Shown one piece after another: positions 41,466-50,356 of a stretch of DNA of 64,000 nt (position 1 is its first letter; every line of letters starts with the position of its first letter). The stretch is from Pontibacillus halophilus JSM 076056 = DSM 19796 (GTDB lineage Bacteria; Bacillota; Bacilli; Bacillales; BH030062): assembly GCF_000425205.1 (NCBI RefSeq), contig NZ_AULI01000013.1, positions 46,779 to 110,778 on the forward strand, given 5' to 3'. Under the pieces are notes generated by a model. The model did not search any database and was not told the origin of the DNA. It was given only the letters and a program-made list of their open reading frames with translations. A program made the position numbers and the translations under genes.

Positions 41466-42242
41466 TTACTGTACAGTGTAGCCTCCATCAATAATAGCGG
41501 CTTGACCAGTAATGCTCTTAGCTTGTTCACTAACGAGGAAGATTGCATAGTCTGCAATTTCTTGAACTTGAAGCAAACGCTTCTGAGGTACTAGAGGATA
41601 AATGACTTGTTCAAGCGCCTTTTCCTTCTCTATGCCGCGAGTCTTCGCTAGGTCTTCAAGTTGGTTTTGGACGAGTGGTGTATCGACATAGCCTGGGCAA
41701 ATCGCATTAACTGTAATGCCATGCTCCGCACCTTCAAGAGCAGTTACTTTCGTTAAGCCAATGACGCCGTGTTTGGCGCTATTGTATCCAGCTTTGCCGG
41801 CAAATCCAATGACACCGTTAATGGATGCCATATTTAAGATACGACCATACCCTTGTTCTTTCATGATTGGGAAGGCATGTTTCGTTGCATAGAAAGGCCC
41901 TTTCAACATGATGTCGAGTATAAGCTCATACTTCTCACTTGGAAACTCCTCAACTGGAGCAACGTGCTGAATTCCGGCATTATTTACAATAATATCGATA
42001 CGGCCGAATTTCTCAACTGTCGTATCAATCGCCTTCTTCACATCGTCTTCTTTCGCAACGTTACAAATGACCCCTTCTGCAGTTAAGCCTTGATCATTTA
42101 ATGATTTAACTGCTTCATCAAGTGTTTCTTGATTAATATCATTTAGCATAACCTTCGCGCCTGCTTTCGCAAATTCAGTCGCAATTTCTAGTCCAATCCC
42201 CTGACCTGAACCTGTAATCAGCGCAATTTTACCATCTAACAT
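41466..42242 (-). CDS. 3-hydroxybutyrate dehydrogenase (SDR family)
   Basis: Interconverts (R)-3-hydroxybutyrate and acetoacetate with NAD, a step in using polyhydroxybutyrate or ketone bodies. The 258-aa protein has TGSGQGIG (10-17), NNAG (87-90) and the catalytic Ser140, Tyr153 and Lys157. Diagnostic HBDH sequences are 'NNAGIQHVAPVEEFP', 'ASINGVIGFAGKAGYNSAKHGVIGLTKVTALEGAEHGITVNAICPGYVDTPLVQNQ' and 'IYPLVPQKRLLQVQEIADYAIFL'. AAGGAGGA sits before the ATG. It is monocistronic, with no PHB genes linked. Confidence 0.93.
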   Translation of the reverse strand: MLDGKIALITGSGQGIGLEIATEFAKAGAKVMLNDINQETLDEAVKSLNDQGLTAEGVICNVAKEDDVKKAIDTTVEKFGRIDIIVNNAGIQHVAPVEEFPSEKYELILDIMLKGPFYATKHAFPIMKEQGYGRILNMASINGVIGFAGKAGYNSAKHGVIGLTKVTALEGAEHGITVNAICPGYVDTPLVQNQLEDLAKTRGIEKEKALEQVIYPLVPQKRLLQVQEIADYAIFLVSEQAKSITGQAAIIDGGYTVQ

Positions 42243-42375
42243 GAGTGTTCCTCCTTAATTGTTCAGACTACGTTTACTTTGCCCATTTTTCTTATTTCAA
42301 CCAATGTAATTCACAGCTTTTACGAAAAAGAATGACGTATGTTACCATGGATGTGTAAGAAATTAGGAGGACTGA

Positions 42376-42462
42376 TTGATTATTTACCGACAATCGTTTA
42401 CATGGGTAGTGTTGAGTCTTGTGTTTATCGCGATTGTGTCTATGTATGTCCAAGCTACGTAA
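42376..42462 (+). CDS. 28-aa single-helix membrane peptide gene
   Basis: The gene is too short for usual gene calling. From TTG 42376 it reads IIYRQSFTWVVLSLVFIAI then VSMYVQAT and stop. AGGAGG lies 6 bases before the TTG. Residues 9-24 form one strong hydrophobic helix. A perfect terminator begins 18 bases after the stop, so the gene has its own transcription unit about 90 bases wide. The upstream 130 bases (42243-42375) contain no other gene. Such peptides include regulators of membrane proteins and type I toxins; I cannot say which applies. Confidence 0.55.
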   Translation: MIIYRQSFTWVVLSLVFIAIVSMYVQAT

Positions 42463-42479
42463 AGAGTATAATAAGTGAC

Positions 42480-42513
42480 GAAAGCCACTTCCTGATGGGA
42501 GTGGCTTTCTTTG
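42480..42513 (+). terminator. Intrinsic terminator of the 28-aa peptide gene
   Basis: GAAAGCCACT (42480-42489) and AGTGGCTTTC (42500-42509), then TTTG. Confidence 0.85.
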
Positions 42514-42614
42514 TATGGTTGAGGAAAAAGGAGCTGTAAGTAATTAGATTAAGGGGTTCTTGTGCGTCGGGGTAGTGGATAACGAGAACAAATTTTCCAG
42601 ATTCGAGGATTTAA

Positions 42615-42644
42615 AGAATATTTACAGCAAATGCCTCCATACTA
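42615..42644 (+). promoter_or_regulatory. Forespore sigma-G-type promoter of the YhcN-like gene
   Basis: AGAATA (42615-42620, consensus TGAATA) and a perfect CATACTA (42638-42644) with 17-base spacing, 40 bases before the start codon of a spore lipoprotein gene. Sequence and gene function agree. Confidence 0.7.
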
Positions 42645-42683
42645 AGTGCATACACCATTTTAGTAATCTTAGGAGGTACAGCA

Positions 42684-43268
42684 ATGAAGGTGAAAGTACT
42701 AGGTATAACGCTGTTAACATCCCTTGCTCTTGTAGCTTGTGGAGGCGGAGACGATGAATCGGGTATGGGTGAGAAAGGTAACAACAACCAAGCACAAGAT
42801 GTGGGTTACGAGAATCGTGACAACGGAATGATGCGTAACGGAGATAACCGTGACCTCGAAACGAATGAAATGAACAACTACCAGAATGGCGCTAATGAGA
42901 ACCAAATGAATATGGATAACAATGATAATAACCGTTACGATGTGGCTCGTGAGCTTGCAGATGATGTAGCGGAGCAGGTGAAAGAAGTGAAGCGTGCGTA
43001 CGTATTGAAAGGGGAAGAAAATGCGTATGTAGCCGTCGTGAAAAACGGGGATGCACAAGATGAGTTAAATGACGATATTAAGAAGAAGATTTCCGATATC
43101 GTGAAGAAGGAAGATAAGGAAATTAATAACGTATATGTATCTTCAAACCCTGACTTCTTTGGAATGACAGAGAACTATGCAGACAAAGTTCGTAACGATG
43201 AGCCAATTCGTGGTTTCTTCGATGAATTCGGTCAAATGATTGATCGAATCTTCCCTGAAGCGAACTAA
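42684..43268 (+). CDS. YhcN/YlaJ family spore lipoprotein
   Basis: Lipoprotein of the inner spore membrane. The 194-aa protein has a signal with lipobox LVAC (Cys19), an Asn/Asp/Met-rich low-complexity stretch at about 30-85 (NNNQAQD..ENQMNMDNNDNNRY), and a C-terminal YhcN/YlaJ domain ('YDVARELADDVAEQVKEVKRAYVLKGEENAYVAVV..INNVYVSSNPDFFGMTENYADKV'). Family members are made in the forespore and affect outgrowth or germination in B. subtilis. The AGGAGG site, sigma-G-type promoter and terminator define a single-gene unit. Confidence 0.9.
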   Translation: MKVKVLGITLLTSLALVACGGGDDESGMGEKGNNNQAQDVGYENRDNGMMRNGDNRDLETNEMNNYQNGANENQMNMDNNDNNRYDVARELADDVAEQVKEVKRAYVLKGEENAYVAVVKNGDAQDELNDDIKKKISDIVKKEDKEINNVYVSSNPDFFGMTENYADKVRNDEPIRGFFDEFGQMIDRIFPEAN

Positions 43269-43275
43269 TGTATGT

Positions 43276-43307
43276 AACGCCTAGAACTTATTGTTCTAGG
43301 CGTTTTT
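43276..43307 (+). terminator. Intrinsic terminator of the YhcN-like gene
   Basis: AACGCCTAGAAC (43276-43287) and GTTCTAGGCGTT (43293-43304), then T residues. Confidence 0.94.
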
Positions 43308-43463
43308 TCTTTGTCTTTATTTCGATGTTTCCATAAGAAGAAGCCTCCACATCGGGAGTTTAATACTCAATTTGTGGAAGGTCCCTACCGCTTACCCATA
43401 TAGAAGAGAACATTCCGTCATAACCTCCTCATATCCTTTGTAAACTATAGGGGAGGTGTGCGA

Positions 43464-44525
43464 ATGAGACGGATTGTACTACTCGGTGGGGGCTATGGGG
43501 GCTTGAAGATTGCTCACCAGCTATTGAGTCAGTTGCCAGATGATGTGGAAATCACACTTATTGACCGGAACCCGTACCATACGATGAAGACCGAATTCTA
43601 TGCGCTTGCGGCAGGAACGATTGCTGAGAAGGAAGTACGCAGCGCGTTTCCATACCATGAGCAGCTGCGAATTATGACTGACACAGTCCACCGAATTGAC
43701 TTAGAACGAGAAGCAGTCGTGTTGCATCACCACGACCGCATCTATTATGACTATTTAGTAATTGGGCTAGGCTCGGAGGACAAGTTTCACGGAATTGAAG
43801 GAGCTCGTGACCATACATACAAGATCTCGACCATCTACCATACGCGAAAGACGTATGAAGCCGTGAACAACGTTAAGAACTTTGGTCAAATCTCGATCGT
43901 TGGCGGTGGGTTAAGTGGGGTGGAAATGGCTGCTGAACTCCGAGAAAGCCGACCTGATTTAAACATTCGGTTGCTTGATCAAGGTGGTGCCTTACTTAAA
44001 GCGTTCCCAGAAGATATTCAAGTTCATGCCAAGGAATGGTTTGAAGAACATGATGTCGAGCTTGTCTTCCATTCGAACGTCGATTACGTTGAACCAAATA
44101 TTGTATGCAACACAGGCGTTTGCTTGTTGACGGATGCGACGATCTGGACGGCTGGCATTAAGCCAAACCGTGTTATTGATTCGCTCGCTGTTAAGAAGGA
44201 TGCCGCTGGTCGAATTGTACTGAATGACTTCCATCAAGTTGTGGGGGTTAAGAATGTCTATGTTGTAGGAGATTGTGCGAGTATGGAATTGCCACCAAGT
44301 GCTCAACTTGCTGAACAACAAGGAAAGCAAATTGCGGAAGGACTCCTTCGGGAACTAAATGGGAAGCCTCCAAAGCCACCAAGTGAGATTGTCATTAAAG
44401 GGACGCTCGGAACACTTGGAAATCAAGATGGATTCGGTCTGACGTTTAATCGACCGCTTAAAGGGATGCTTCCACGCGTCATCAAGACCGGTGTGCTCTG
44501 GTATCATAAATTCAAATCTCTCTAG
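43464..44525 (+). CDS. yutJ: NADH dehydrogenase-like FAD oxidoreductase (YutJ type)
   Basis: Type II NADH dehydrogenase-like flavoprotein of 353 aa. The FAD loop is 'RIVLLGGGYGGLKIAHQLL' and the NADH loop 'QISIVGGGLSGVEMAAELRESRPDL'. It also has 'LTDATIWTAGIKPNR' and the second FAD motif 'KNVYVVGDCASM'. It is a little shorter than true Ndh (about 390 aa), and the C-terminal membrane-binding helix is short (GMLPRVIKTGVLWYHKFKSL), as in YutJ, whose physiological role is unclear. Start ATG 43464 has GGGGAGG; a GTG 6 bases earlier is in frame. A hairpin CCTCCACA/TGTGGAAGG lies at about 43346-43381 in the upstream gap. Confidence 0.9.
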   Translation: MRRIVLLGGGYGGLKIAHQLLSQLPDDVEITLIDRNPYHTMKTEFYALAAGTIAEKEVRSAFPYHEQLRIMTDTVHRIDLEREAVVLHHHDRIYYDYLVIGLGSEDKFHGIEGARDHTYKISTIYHTRKTYEAVNNVKNFGQISIVGGGLSGVEMAAELRESRPDLNIRLLDQGGALLKAFPEDIQVHAKEWFEEHDVELVFHSNVDYVEPNIVCNTGVCLLTDATIWTAGIKPNRVIDSLAVKKDAAGRIVLNDFHQVVGVKNVYVVGDCASMELPPSAQLAEQQGKQIAEGLLRELNGKPPKPPSEIVIKGTLGTLGNQDGFGLTFNRPLKGMLPRVIKTGVLWYHKFKSL

Positions 44526-44664
44526 ATACTCTTTAATGAGAGTAACCCTTCCGTTTTTGGGTATAAAAAGAAGAAGGAAGGTTTAATCACAAGGAGTCGT
44601 TTGTTACACTAAATCTAGGGAGAGAAACAAAGCGTTCTGTCCTCAAAGGGAAGATCGGTAAAAA

Positions 44665-45357
44665 ATGGATAAGAAATCACTACAATCAGAAATTTCAAGT
44701 TATATGGGGAAGTTGTTAAGAGATAACTTTGGTAAAGGGCCGACATCGATTTACGTGTCCATCAAAGAACCCTTCTTAACGGTTTACATTCGTGACTTCC
44801 TCGGACCTATGGAACGTGTGCTTATCAATCAAGAACGCACGGACCGAGTTGAGGAAATGCGGGATTTACTCATGCAGGAGTTAATTCCTGAAATTAAAGC
44901 AGCTCTATGGGTCATGGCTGAAATTGACGTGCAAGAACTTTATTACGACTGGACGCTTGAGAATCGGTCTGGCATGATCGTAGGCGTCTATGGAGATCGT
45001 GAGAATGATACAGAAGCCTTGGAAGATTACCATGGCAAAGAGAAAGTTCATCGAGAGATTGAGCATGTAAGCAAGCAGGCCGAGAAGCTTCCAGAGCAAG
45101 TGGATTCGTTCTTCCTCAATGAGCGTACCTTACTTATCGAGCGAAACGGAATTCTCGTAGCCATCGAGAAAGAATTAATTCGAAGCGGGTTTGAAGAAAA
45201 GTTGAAATTAGCGAAGCGTCATCTGGAGAAAGGGTTACTTGATTTAAGTGCCTTTGAGAACATACTAGGTACGAAAGTTCGAGATGCTTTCGTAGACTGG
45301 GATTTCAACCTAGACAGGAGCTATTTCATCTTTGTCGTAGACCCAGTAACAGTATAA
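44665..45357 (+). CDS. Protein with two DUF2294-like repeats
   Basis: The 230-aa soluble protein has DUF2294 sequences 'ISSYMGKLLRDNFGKGPTSIYVSIKEPFLTVYIRDFLGPMERVLINQ' and 'FDWTLENRSGMIVGVYGD'-type endings (YDWTLENRSGMIVGVY near 95-110). The second half (about 125-230) again closes with 'VDWDFNLDRSYFIFVVDP', so the protein looks like two related units. The function is unknown in the family. The ribosome site is weak (GGGAAGATCGG). A strong terminator follows. Confidence 0.82.
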   Translation: MDKKSLQSEISSYMGKLLRDNFGKGPTSIYVSIKEPFLTVYIRDFLGPMERVLINQERTDRVEEMRDLLMQELIPEIKAALWVMAEIDVQELYYDWTLENRSGMIVGVYGDRENDTEALEDYHGKEKVHREIEHVSKQAEKLPEQVDSFFLNERTLLIERNGILVAIEKELIRSGFEEKLKLAKRHLEKGLLDLSAFENILGTKVRDAFVDWDFNLDRSYFIFVVDPVTV

Positions 45358-45393
45358 AACGGTAGCAATGAGCTAGACGATTGAGCTAGACAT

Positions 45394-45432
45394 AAGCCGA
45401 AGAGGACAAGCGTCCTTTTCGGCTTTTTTTTA
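45394..45432 (+). terminator. Intrinsic terminator of the DUF2294 gene
   Basis: AAGCCGAAGAGGAC (45394-45407) and GTCCTTTTCGGCTT (45412-45425, one G-U), then T residues. Confidence 0.93.
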
Positions 45433-45472
45433 TTGGAAAGATATTCTCTAAAGGGGGAGAGAGGGCCGCGAC

Positions 45473-45658
45473 ATGAAATATATTATTGATCACTCTACAC
45501 AATCCATTCATCAAAGTACGTTCGTCGGCGATCGATGTGATTTGCATACAACACCGCTCTCGCAACGAGAAGGTACACATAGTTACGACTATATTGTACA
45601 ACTCATGAGCCAGCAGCACTATCAAGCTTGTGCTTATTGTTCCCTAGTTCAAAAGTAA
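45473..45658 (+). CDS. Small protein with a C-terminal Cys pair, 61 aa
   Basis: The protein (MKYIIDHSTQSIHQSTFVGD..) ends 'HYQACAYCSLVQK'; Cys22, His49, Cys53 and Cys56 could bind a metal. It lies alone between two terminators, with a purine-rich GGGGGAGAGAGGG stretch upstream as a loose ribosome site. Similar short proteins with a terminal CxxC occur in Bacillaceae, but I know no function. Confidence 0.55.
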   Translation: MKYIIDHSTQSIHQSTFVGDRCDLHTTPLSQREGTHSYDYIVQLMSQQHYQACAYCSLVQK

Positions 45659-45690
45659 AGCAGAGTCACCTAAAGGCAACTCTGCTTTCG
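45657..45690. terminator. Bidirectional terminator between the 61-aa gene and the CYP102 gene
   Basis: AAAGCAGAGT (45657-45666) and ACTCTGCTTT (45679-45688) frame a 12-base loop. Confidence 0.8.
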
Positions 45691-45692
45691 TG

Positions 45693-48600
45693 TTAACCAG
45701 CCCATACGTCTTTCGCGTATTGGCCAGTGCTCTGTAAGTGATTCAACCATTTTTCCGCATCTTCCTGCGATACAGATTCCATACGTTTATAACTTTCTAT
45801 AAGCGTAGATTCGACGGCGGGGGCCATCTGACTTCCGTCGCCGCATACATACAACTTCGCCCCATTCTTCAACATGGAAAGTAAGTCTTCCGCATCTTCT
45901 GCCATCAAATGCTGTACGTACGTTTTCTCATGACCCTCCCGTGAGAAGGCAGTATGGAGGTGAATCAACCCTTCCTCATGAGCTTGTTCTAGTTCATCAC
46001 GGTAAAGAAAATCTTCTTCCGGGTGTCGACACCCGAAATAAAGGTGGGCTTCCGCAAGTTTGTGCCCGTTGTCTTTCAGATGGGAACGAGCTTGGATGAA
46101 CCCTCTATATGGTGCAACTCCAGTACCAGGCCCTACCCAAATCATTGGTGTATCAGCTGACTCAGGGAGTTTAAATTGTGAAGCAGGCGTGCTTACGAAG
46201 CAAGCCACCTTGTCTCCCTCTTCTAAACTAGCCAAATAATTTGATGCAACTCCTGCATAGTCACCAAATCCACTCCATGCTTCACCTTGTACGACACTCA
46301 CTGTCACACTTGGGCGACCTTCTTGGAGGGAAGGAGAGCTTGAGATCGAATAGTAGCGCGCTTTAAGCGGTGGCAATAGTGCAATAAAACGCTCAAATGG
46401 AATCTCACAAGCCATATAGTGTTCGATTAGCTCAAGCATGGTTAGGCGCTTTTGCAACACTTCTTTCTTGTACGTTTCATCTTCAAGCAGCGCTTCCAAC
46501 TCCACCTTGTGAGGCGGACAGGTTGTATGAGCAGCTAACTCACGAAGCTGAGCACGCGTCACTGGTTCTTGCAATTCCACATAATTCGAAAGCAGGTCTC
46601 TTACTGTCACAGGCTGATCAAGTGGTAAATGGACACTTCGTCCAGATGTTCCATTTATCTTGAGTGAATGATCGAGTTGAAGTCCAAATCGACTGGCAAC
46701 ACGATGAACGAGCTGCTCGCTATTCTGTGGAATGACACCGAGATGGTCTCCTTCAGAATAGGACACACCAGTTGGTAGCTGGAACTCAAGGTGACGTGTG
46801 CTCCTGCCACAAGATGGGGAGAGTAGCTCATGATTATCGACGATGGTAGCTTGGAAAGCTTCATGGTTTCTTGCAAGTGGTGTTGCGGTCATCCCATTTA
46901 CAAACTCAATGGTTAATGAATGGTCGTTTCCATTTGAAGTGGCCGTTTCATCAATGTTGAATGCAGTCGCCAAGTCTTGCCAAACTTGTCGTTCCCACTC
47001 CTCATAATGACCTTCCATATCGTCACTTGCATCCCCCTCACCACGTGGGGCGATTCTGGTGGCACCTTTTGTTTCGAGCTCTTGGTCGATGAAGTTTGGT
47101 ACAGCTTGGTACGTACTAGCCCAGTTGCGATCCCCGCAGCCAAACACTGAATAATGTACCCCACTTGCATCGCCATTGTTGGCGTGCTCTAGCCATTCCA
47201 CAAAGCGCTGAGCATTGTCAGGTGGGTGGCCATTATAGGAAGCGGACACAATGAGCACAGCTCCCTCTGTCGGAAGGTGACCCGCATACTCATCTAAGGC
47301 AGCTACGTTTACTTTATAGCCTTGTTGACTCCCTGTTTCAGCAATTTCTCTCGCCATTCCTTTAGCCGTCCCTAGATTCGACCCGTGTAAGACAAGTAGT
47401 GGTGTGCCGTGACCAGGGCGTACAGCTTGTTCTGGAGCTGTTGCTTCTGCGTTATGTTCGTCTGTTGCGCGCGTTAGATTCAATGGCTTTCTTTGTTTCA
47501 CTTGGATTGTCATGCCATCAGGCTTCAATGTGAGTGACTCTTTGATTTCGAGTTCATAATCTGCATGATCGATAAATTCAAAGTTCTGTAGAAGCATGCC
47601 AAGTACGAGGGTGGCTTCGTGCATGGCGAATTGTTGGCCAATGCAAGCTCGTTGTCCATTGCCGAACGGTTTGAATGCATGTTGGGGGATATCTTGTGGA
47701 TTTTCAAATCGCTCTGGTTTGAAGCTTTCCACATCATCTCCCCACACAGATTGATCCCGGTGAAGGGCAGGCGTTAGAATAACGGCTGTTTGGCCTTTCT
47801 CAAGGTGATAGTCGTCTCCTAGTGTCGTGTCGTCCTTTGCATACAGTGCAAACGCTGGAGCTGTTGGCCATAGACGGAGCGACTCATTTAGGACATTACG
47901 AACGTATTTTAATTGCTTGACCTGTTTGTAGGAAGGTACACCCTGGTCGCCAAATACTTCATCAACTTCTTCATAAGCTTTCTGAAGTTTATCAGGATTC
48001 TTCATCAAGTAATAAATCGCAAAGGAAAGCATTCCACTCGTTGTTTCATGTCCGGCGATAAGGAAGGTGATGATTTGGAAGCGGATATTCTCATCCGAAA
48101 GTTGTTCGCCTGTTTCTGGGTCTTTCCCTTTCAGCATATGAGCGAGTAAATCATCCTCACCTTGGTCGCCTGCAGCTTTACGTTCTGCGATGAGTTGGTC
48201 GACGAGAGAGAACATATCATGAATGTCTTGGTCGAACTGTCGCTTCGCTTTTACCATTAGCTTATCTTGGATACCTAGACGTTGAAGTTGGTTCATTGAT
48301 TCATCCAGCGCTCGCACCATGCTATCGACAAACCAGTGATTGGTTTCACGATAGAAACTGTTGAATCGATAGTTAAATCCGCACAATCCAATCGTATCGA
48401 GTGTGAGACGTGTCATATCTTCTGGGACATCAGCCGTTTCATTCGGATTCAAGCGAGCCCATTTCTGTACGAGCTGTACCGCCAAGTCTGTCATCTTATC
48501 GTGGTACCCCTTCATCGCCTGCTGACTGAAGCTTGGCAGTAAGATGTTATGAGCTTTCTTCCAGTTGGCTTCATTCGTCTCACTCGTGAACAAGCCATCG

Positions 48601-48857
48601 CCACCGAAAGCTCGGACTTTTTGGAGAGCGGGTCCAACCTTCTTGTCAAAGCGTGACTCATCGCTCAATTCTTTAACGAGATTATAACCGGATACGAACG
48701 TCGATTGCTTACCAGGATATTGGAACTGATAGATGGGCCCATATACATCGGCTAATTTCAGAAAGGACTGAATCGGCTTCTCACGATCAATCAACGGCAA
48801 GCTTCCAAGTGGACCATACGACTTTGCTTGTGGAATAGTACGGTGTGTCTGTGTCAT
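45693..48857 (-). CDS. cyp102A: Self-sufficient cytochrome P450/NADPH-P450 reductase, CYP102 family
   Basis: A single polypeptide hydroxylates long-chain fatty acids near the omega end using NADPH and O2. It is 1054 aa from ATG 48857 (AAAAGGAAT ahead). The P450 domain (1-460) has the I-helix '[11 protein letters not shown]', '[11 protein letters not shown]' (ExxR) and the heme loop '[17 protein letters not shown]' (Cys405). The FMN domain (from about 485) starts '[23 protein letters not shown]', and the FAD/NADPH reductase has 'RYYSISSSP' and '[21 protein letters not shown]'. It ends 'YAKDVWAG' exactly like P450 BM3. A TetR repressor gene lies directly upstream, as in fatR-cypB of B. subtilis. 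Relatives are CypB, CypD and BM3. Confidence 0.96.
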   Translation of the reverse strand: MTQTHRTIPQAKSYGPLGSLPLIDREKPIQSFLKLADVYGPIYQFQYPGKQSTFVSGYNLVKELSDESRFDKKVGPALQKVRAFGGDGLFTSETNEANWKKAHNILLPSFSQQAMKGYHDKMTDLAVQLVQKWARLNPNETADVPEDMTRLTLDTIGLCGFNYRFNSFYRETNHWFVDSMVRALDESMNQLQRLGIQDKLMVKAKRQFDQDIHDMFSLVDQLIAERKAAGDQGEDDLLAHMLKGKDPETGEQLSDENIRFQIITFLIAGHETTSGMLSFAIYYLMKNPDKLQKAYEEVDEVFGDQGVPSYKQVKQLKYVRNVLNESLRLWPTAPAFALYAKDDTTLGDDYHLEKGQTAVILTPALHRDQSVWGDDVESFKPERFENPQDIPQHAFKPFGNGQRACIGQQFAMHEATLVLGMLLQNFEFIDHADYELEIKESLTLKPDGMTIQVKQRKPLNLTRATDEHNAEATAPEQAVRPGHGTPLLVLHGSNLGTAKGMAREIAETGSQQGYKVNVAALDEYAGHLPTEGAVLIVSASYNGHPPDNAQRFVEWLEHANNGDASGVHYSVFGCGDRNWASTYQAVPNFIDQELETKGATRIAPRGEGDASDDMEGHYEEWERQVWQDLATAFNIDETATSNGNDHSLTIEFVNGMTATPLARNHEAFQATIVDNHELLSPSCGRSTRHLEFQLPTGVSYSEGDHLGVIPQNSEQLVHRVASRFGLQLDHSLKINGTSGRSVHLPLDQPVTVRDLLSNYVELQEPVTRAQLRELAAHTTCPPHKVELEALLEDETYKKEVLQKRLTMLELIEHYMACEIPFERFIALLPPLKARYYSISSSPSLQEGRPSVTVSVVQGEAWSGFGDYAGVASNYLASLEEGDKVACFVSTPASQFKLPESADTPMIWVGPGTGVAPYRGFIQARSHLKDNGHKLAEAHLYFGCRHPEEDFLYRDELEQAHEEGLIHLHTAFSREGHEKTYVQHLMAEDAEDLLSMLKNGAKLYVCGDGSQMAPAVESTLIESYKRMESVSQEDAEKWLNHLQSTGQYAKDVWAG

Positions 48858-48889
48858 GCAAATCATTCCTTTTCGTTAATAAATGGATA

Positions 48890-48909
48890 ATGAATGAATA
48901 TTCGTTCCG
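48890..48909 (-). promoter_or_regulatory. FatR/BM3R1-like operator between the TetR and CYP102 genes
   Basis: On the minus strand CGGAACGAATATTCATTCAT differs at only five of twenty places from the BM3R1 operator CGGAATGAACGTTCATTCCG as I remember it. It lies about 35 bases before the CYP102 start. It probably gives the P450 its own fatty-acid-responsive control in addition to read-through from the TetR gene. Confidence 0.65.
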
Positions 48910-48934
48910 TAAACAATAACGGTGTACTTCATAT

Positions 48935-49510
48935 TTATGAATGTGTTCGAATGGCATCCCAACAACTTGCTTCTATACCTTCAAGAAGTTCATCGGTTTC
49001 TTCTAACTGACCCTCTCGAACCAGCTTATGGTATTCCAGAAAGGCCCCTAGAACGATGGCAATGAGCGCATTGGACGGAAGCATCCGAATCTCATCTTTC
49101 GATTGGCCGTTTTCATAGAATGAACGGATCAATTCTAGTAATCGCTGGAAGCAATCTTGACTTGGTTGATTTAAGATATGGGCATGGTTGTGTGTCTTAA
49201 TGAAATAAAGTGCGTCTTCGTGTTTATTTGTAAATGTAACAAGTTGTGTAAAGATATGGTTGAATTGTTGTCGAGTGGAGGCGTGAGAAGGGTACTGGTC
49301 TTGCAGCGTTTCCGTTAACTGCTGAACATGGAGCTGGAACAAATCGTTCACAAGTACATCTTTGTTATCGAAATAGCGATAGATTGTACCTGCGCCGACG
49401 TTCGCTTGCTTCGCGACCATGGGAATCGTTGTCGCCTCCGCACCACGTTCTGCAAATAAAGTTAGGGCTGCTTCTAGAATGTCGTCACGCTTCGTCTTAA
49501 TCAATGTCAA
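48935..49510 (-). CDS. fatR: TetR family repressor of the CYP102 gene (FatR/BM3R1-like)
   Basis: The 189-191-aa regulator has HTH 'ATTIPMVAKQANVGAGTIYRYFDNKDVLVNDLF', the version used by FatR/BM3R1 proteins that release DNA on binding fatty acids or acyl-CoA. Two TTG starts are possible (49510 and 49504); GAAGGA is better spaced for 49504. It lies 78 bases upstream of the P450 gene on the same strand, and both flanking intergenic regions carry the operator, so autoregulation plus control of the P450 is expected. Confidence 0.9.
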   Translation of the reverse strand: MTLIKTKRDDILEAALTLFAERGAEATTIPMVAKQANVGAGTIYRYFDNKDVLVNDLFQLHVQQLTETLQDQYPSHASTRQQFNHIFTQLVTFTNKHEDALYFIKTHNHAHILNQPSQDCFQRLLELIRSFYENGQSKDEIRMLPSNALIAIVLGAFLEYHKLVREGQLEETDELLEGIEASCWDAIRTHS

Positions 49511-49539
49511 AATCCTTCGACCTCCTCTTCATAAGAAAG

Positions 49540-49559
49540 CGGAATGATTATTCATTCCA
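49540..49559 (-). promoter_or_regulatory. BM3R1-like operator in front of the TetR gene
   Basis: CGGAATGATTATTCATTCCA has perfect arms GGAATGA/TCATTCC and matches the outer eight bases of the BM3R1 operator on the left side and seven on the right. It lies about 30 bases upstream of the TetR start, the position expected for autorepression. Confidence 0.75.
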
Positions 49560-49646
49560 TTGTTAAGTATAGGAAGGGTGGAACTTTACTGTCAATTTAT
49601 TTTGAATTGTTTCATAACCATTTCATGAAAATGATTCCAATGCACT

Positions 49647-49689
49647 ACAAGAGGCGACAGCCTCCTGTGCGGAAGTTGTCGCCTCTTGT
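49647..49689. terminator. Terminator of the DinB gene
   Basis: ACAAGAGGCGACA (49647-49659) and TGTCGCCTCTTGT (49677-49689), perfect 13-bp arms with a 17-base loop. The T-run is weak on both strands. Confidence 0.65.
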
Positions 49690-49707
49690 AAGTACGTGTC
49701 TTATAAT

Positions 49708-50199
49708 CTATTGAAGTTTCCCTTGAATATCTTTCATCTGGTCCAAATGTCTTAGCTCATGCCAACCTAGAAACTCAAGCCACTGCTCAAGATTGAGCTC
49801 ACCAAAGGCGGGATGTGGGAACGTGCGATTCTGTAGAACTTCCGCCTCTTTATTGTGAATAAGGAACATCGTCGCTTCACGGTTTCGTTCCATAGCAGCC
49901 TTCACTTCTGAAAGACTGGTAAACTCCCCATTTGGAACAGCCTGTTCAGGCGCTTGTACTTTATACGAACGGTCCGTGATACGATGGAGCGGCTTTTCTT
50001 CGGATTGGCGTACATCTCCGTGCTGAATGGCGTGGTTGATTAAGCCTACAATATATTTCTCCATTAAATACAAATGCTCAAGCGTCTCCATAATGGACCA
50101 CTCTTCTAAACTCGGCTTTGCCAATGCAACCTGGTCGTTTAGTTCATCTACATACTGAAATACTTGCTCCCGTCTTTCGTCTAATCCGTACATGTCCAT
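49708..50199 (-). CDS. DinB/YfiT-like putative metal-dependent protein
   Basis: The 163-aa four-helix-bundle protein of the DinB_2/YfiT superfamily has 'EEWSIMETLEHLYLMEKYIVGLI' and the metal-site His residues in 'LGWHELRHLDQMKDIQ'; the first ligand is His in 'LEHLYL'. Members are often thiol (bacillithiol) S-transferases or of unknown role. GGAGAGG precedes the start pair, with ATG 50199 preferred. It is monocistronic. Confidence 0.85.
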   Translation of the reverse strand: MDMYGLDERREQVFQYVDELNDQVALAKPSLEEWSIMETLEHLYLMEKYIVGLINHAIQHGDVRQSEEKPLHRITDRSYKVQAPEQAVPNGEFTSLSEVKAAMERNREATMFLIHNKEAEVLQNRTFPHPAFGELNLEQWLEFLGWHELRHLDQMKDIQGKLQ

Positions 50200-50356
50200 C
50201 ACCTCTCCTTATGTAGTGGTACGAGTGTAACATATTTAGGAATAGTTGGATGGGGATACGGCTTGGATGATGTTCAACCCGATTTCAAAAAAAGGTTCAA
50301 CTCTATTCCTTCCTCTCATAAATTAACTATAAGACTTGCATGAAGGGGAGATAGGT

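Noticed and set aside
42339..42539. 66-codon plus-strand frame over the 28-aa peptide gene
   Set aside because: It has no ribosome site and its 3' part crosses the terminator at 42480-42513; the 28-codon frame has the AGGAGG.
42560..42757. 65-codon plus-strand frame overlapping the start of the YhcN-like gene
   Set aside because: It covers a sigma-G-type promoter and the ribosome site of the next gene, and its sequence looks non-coding.
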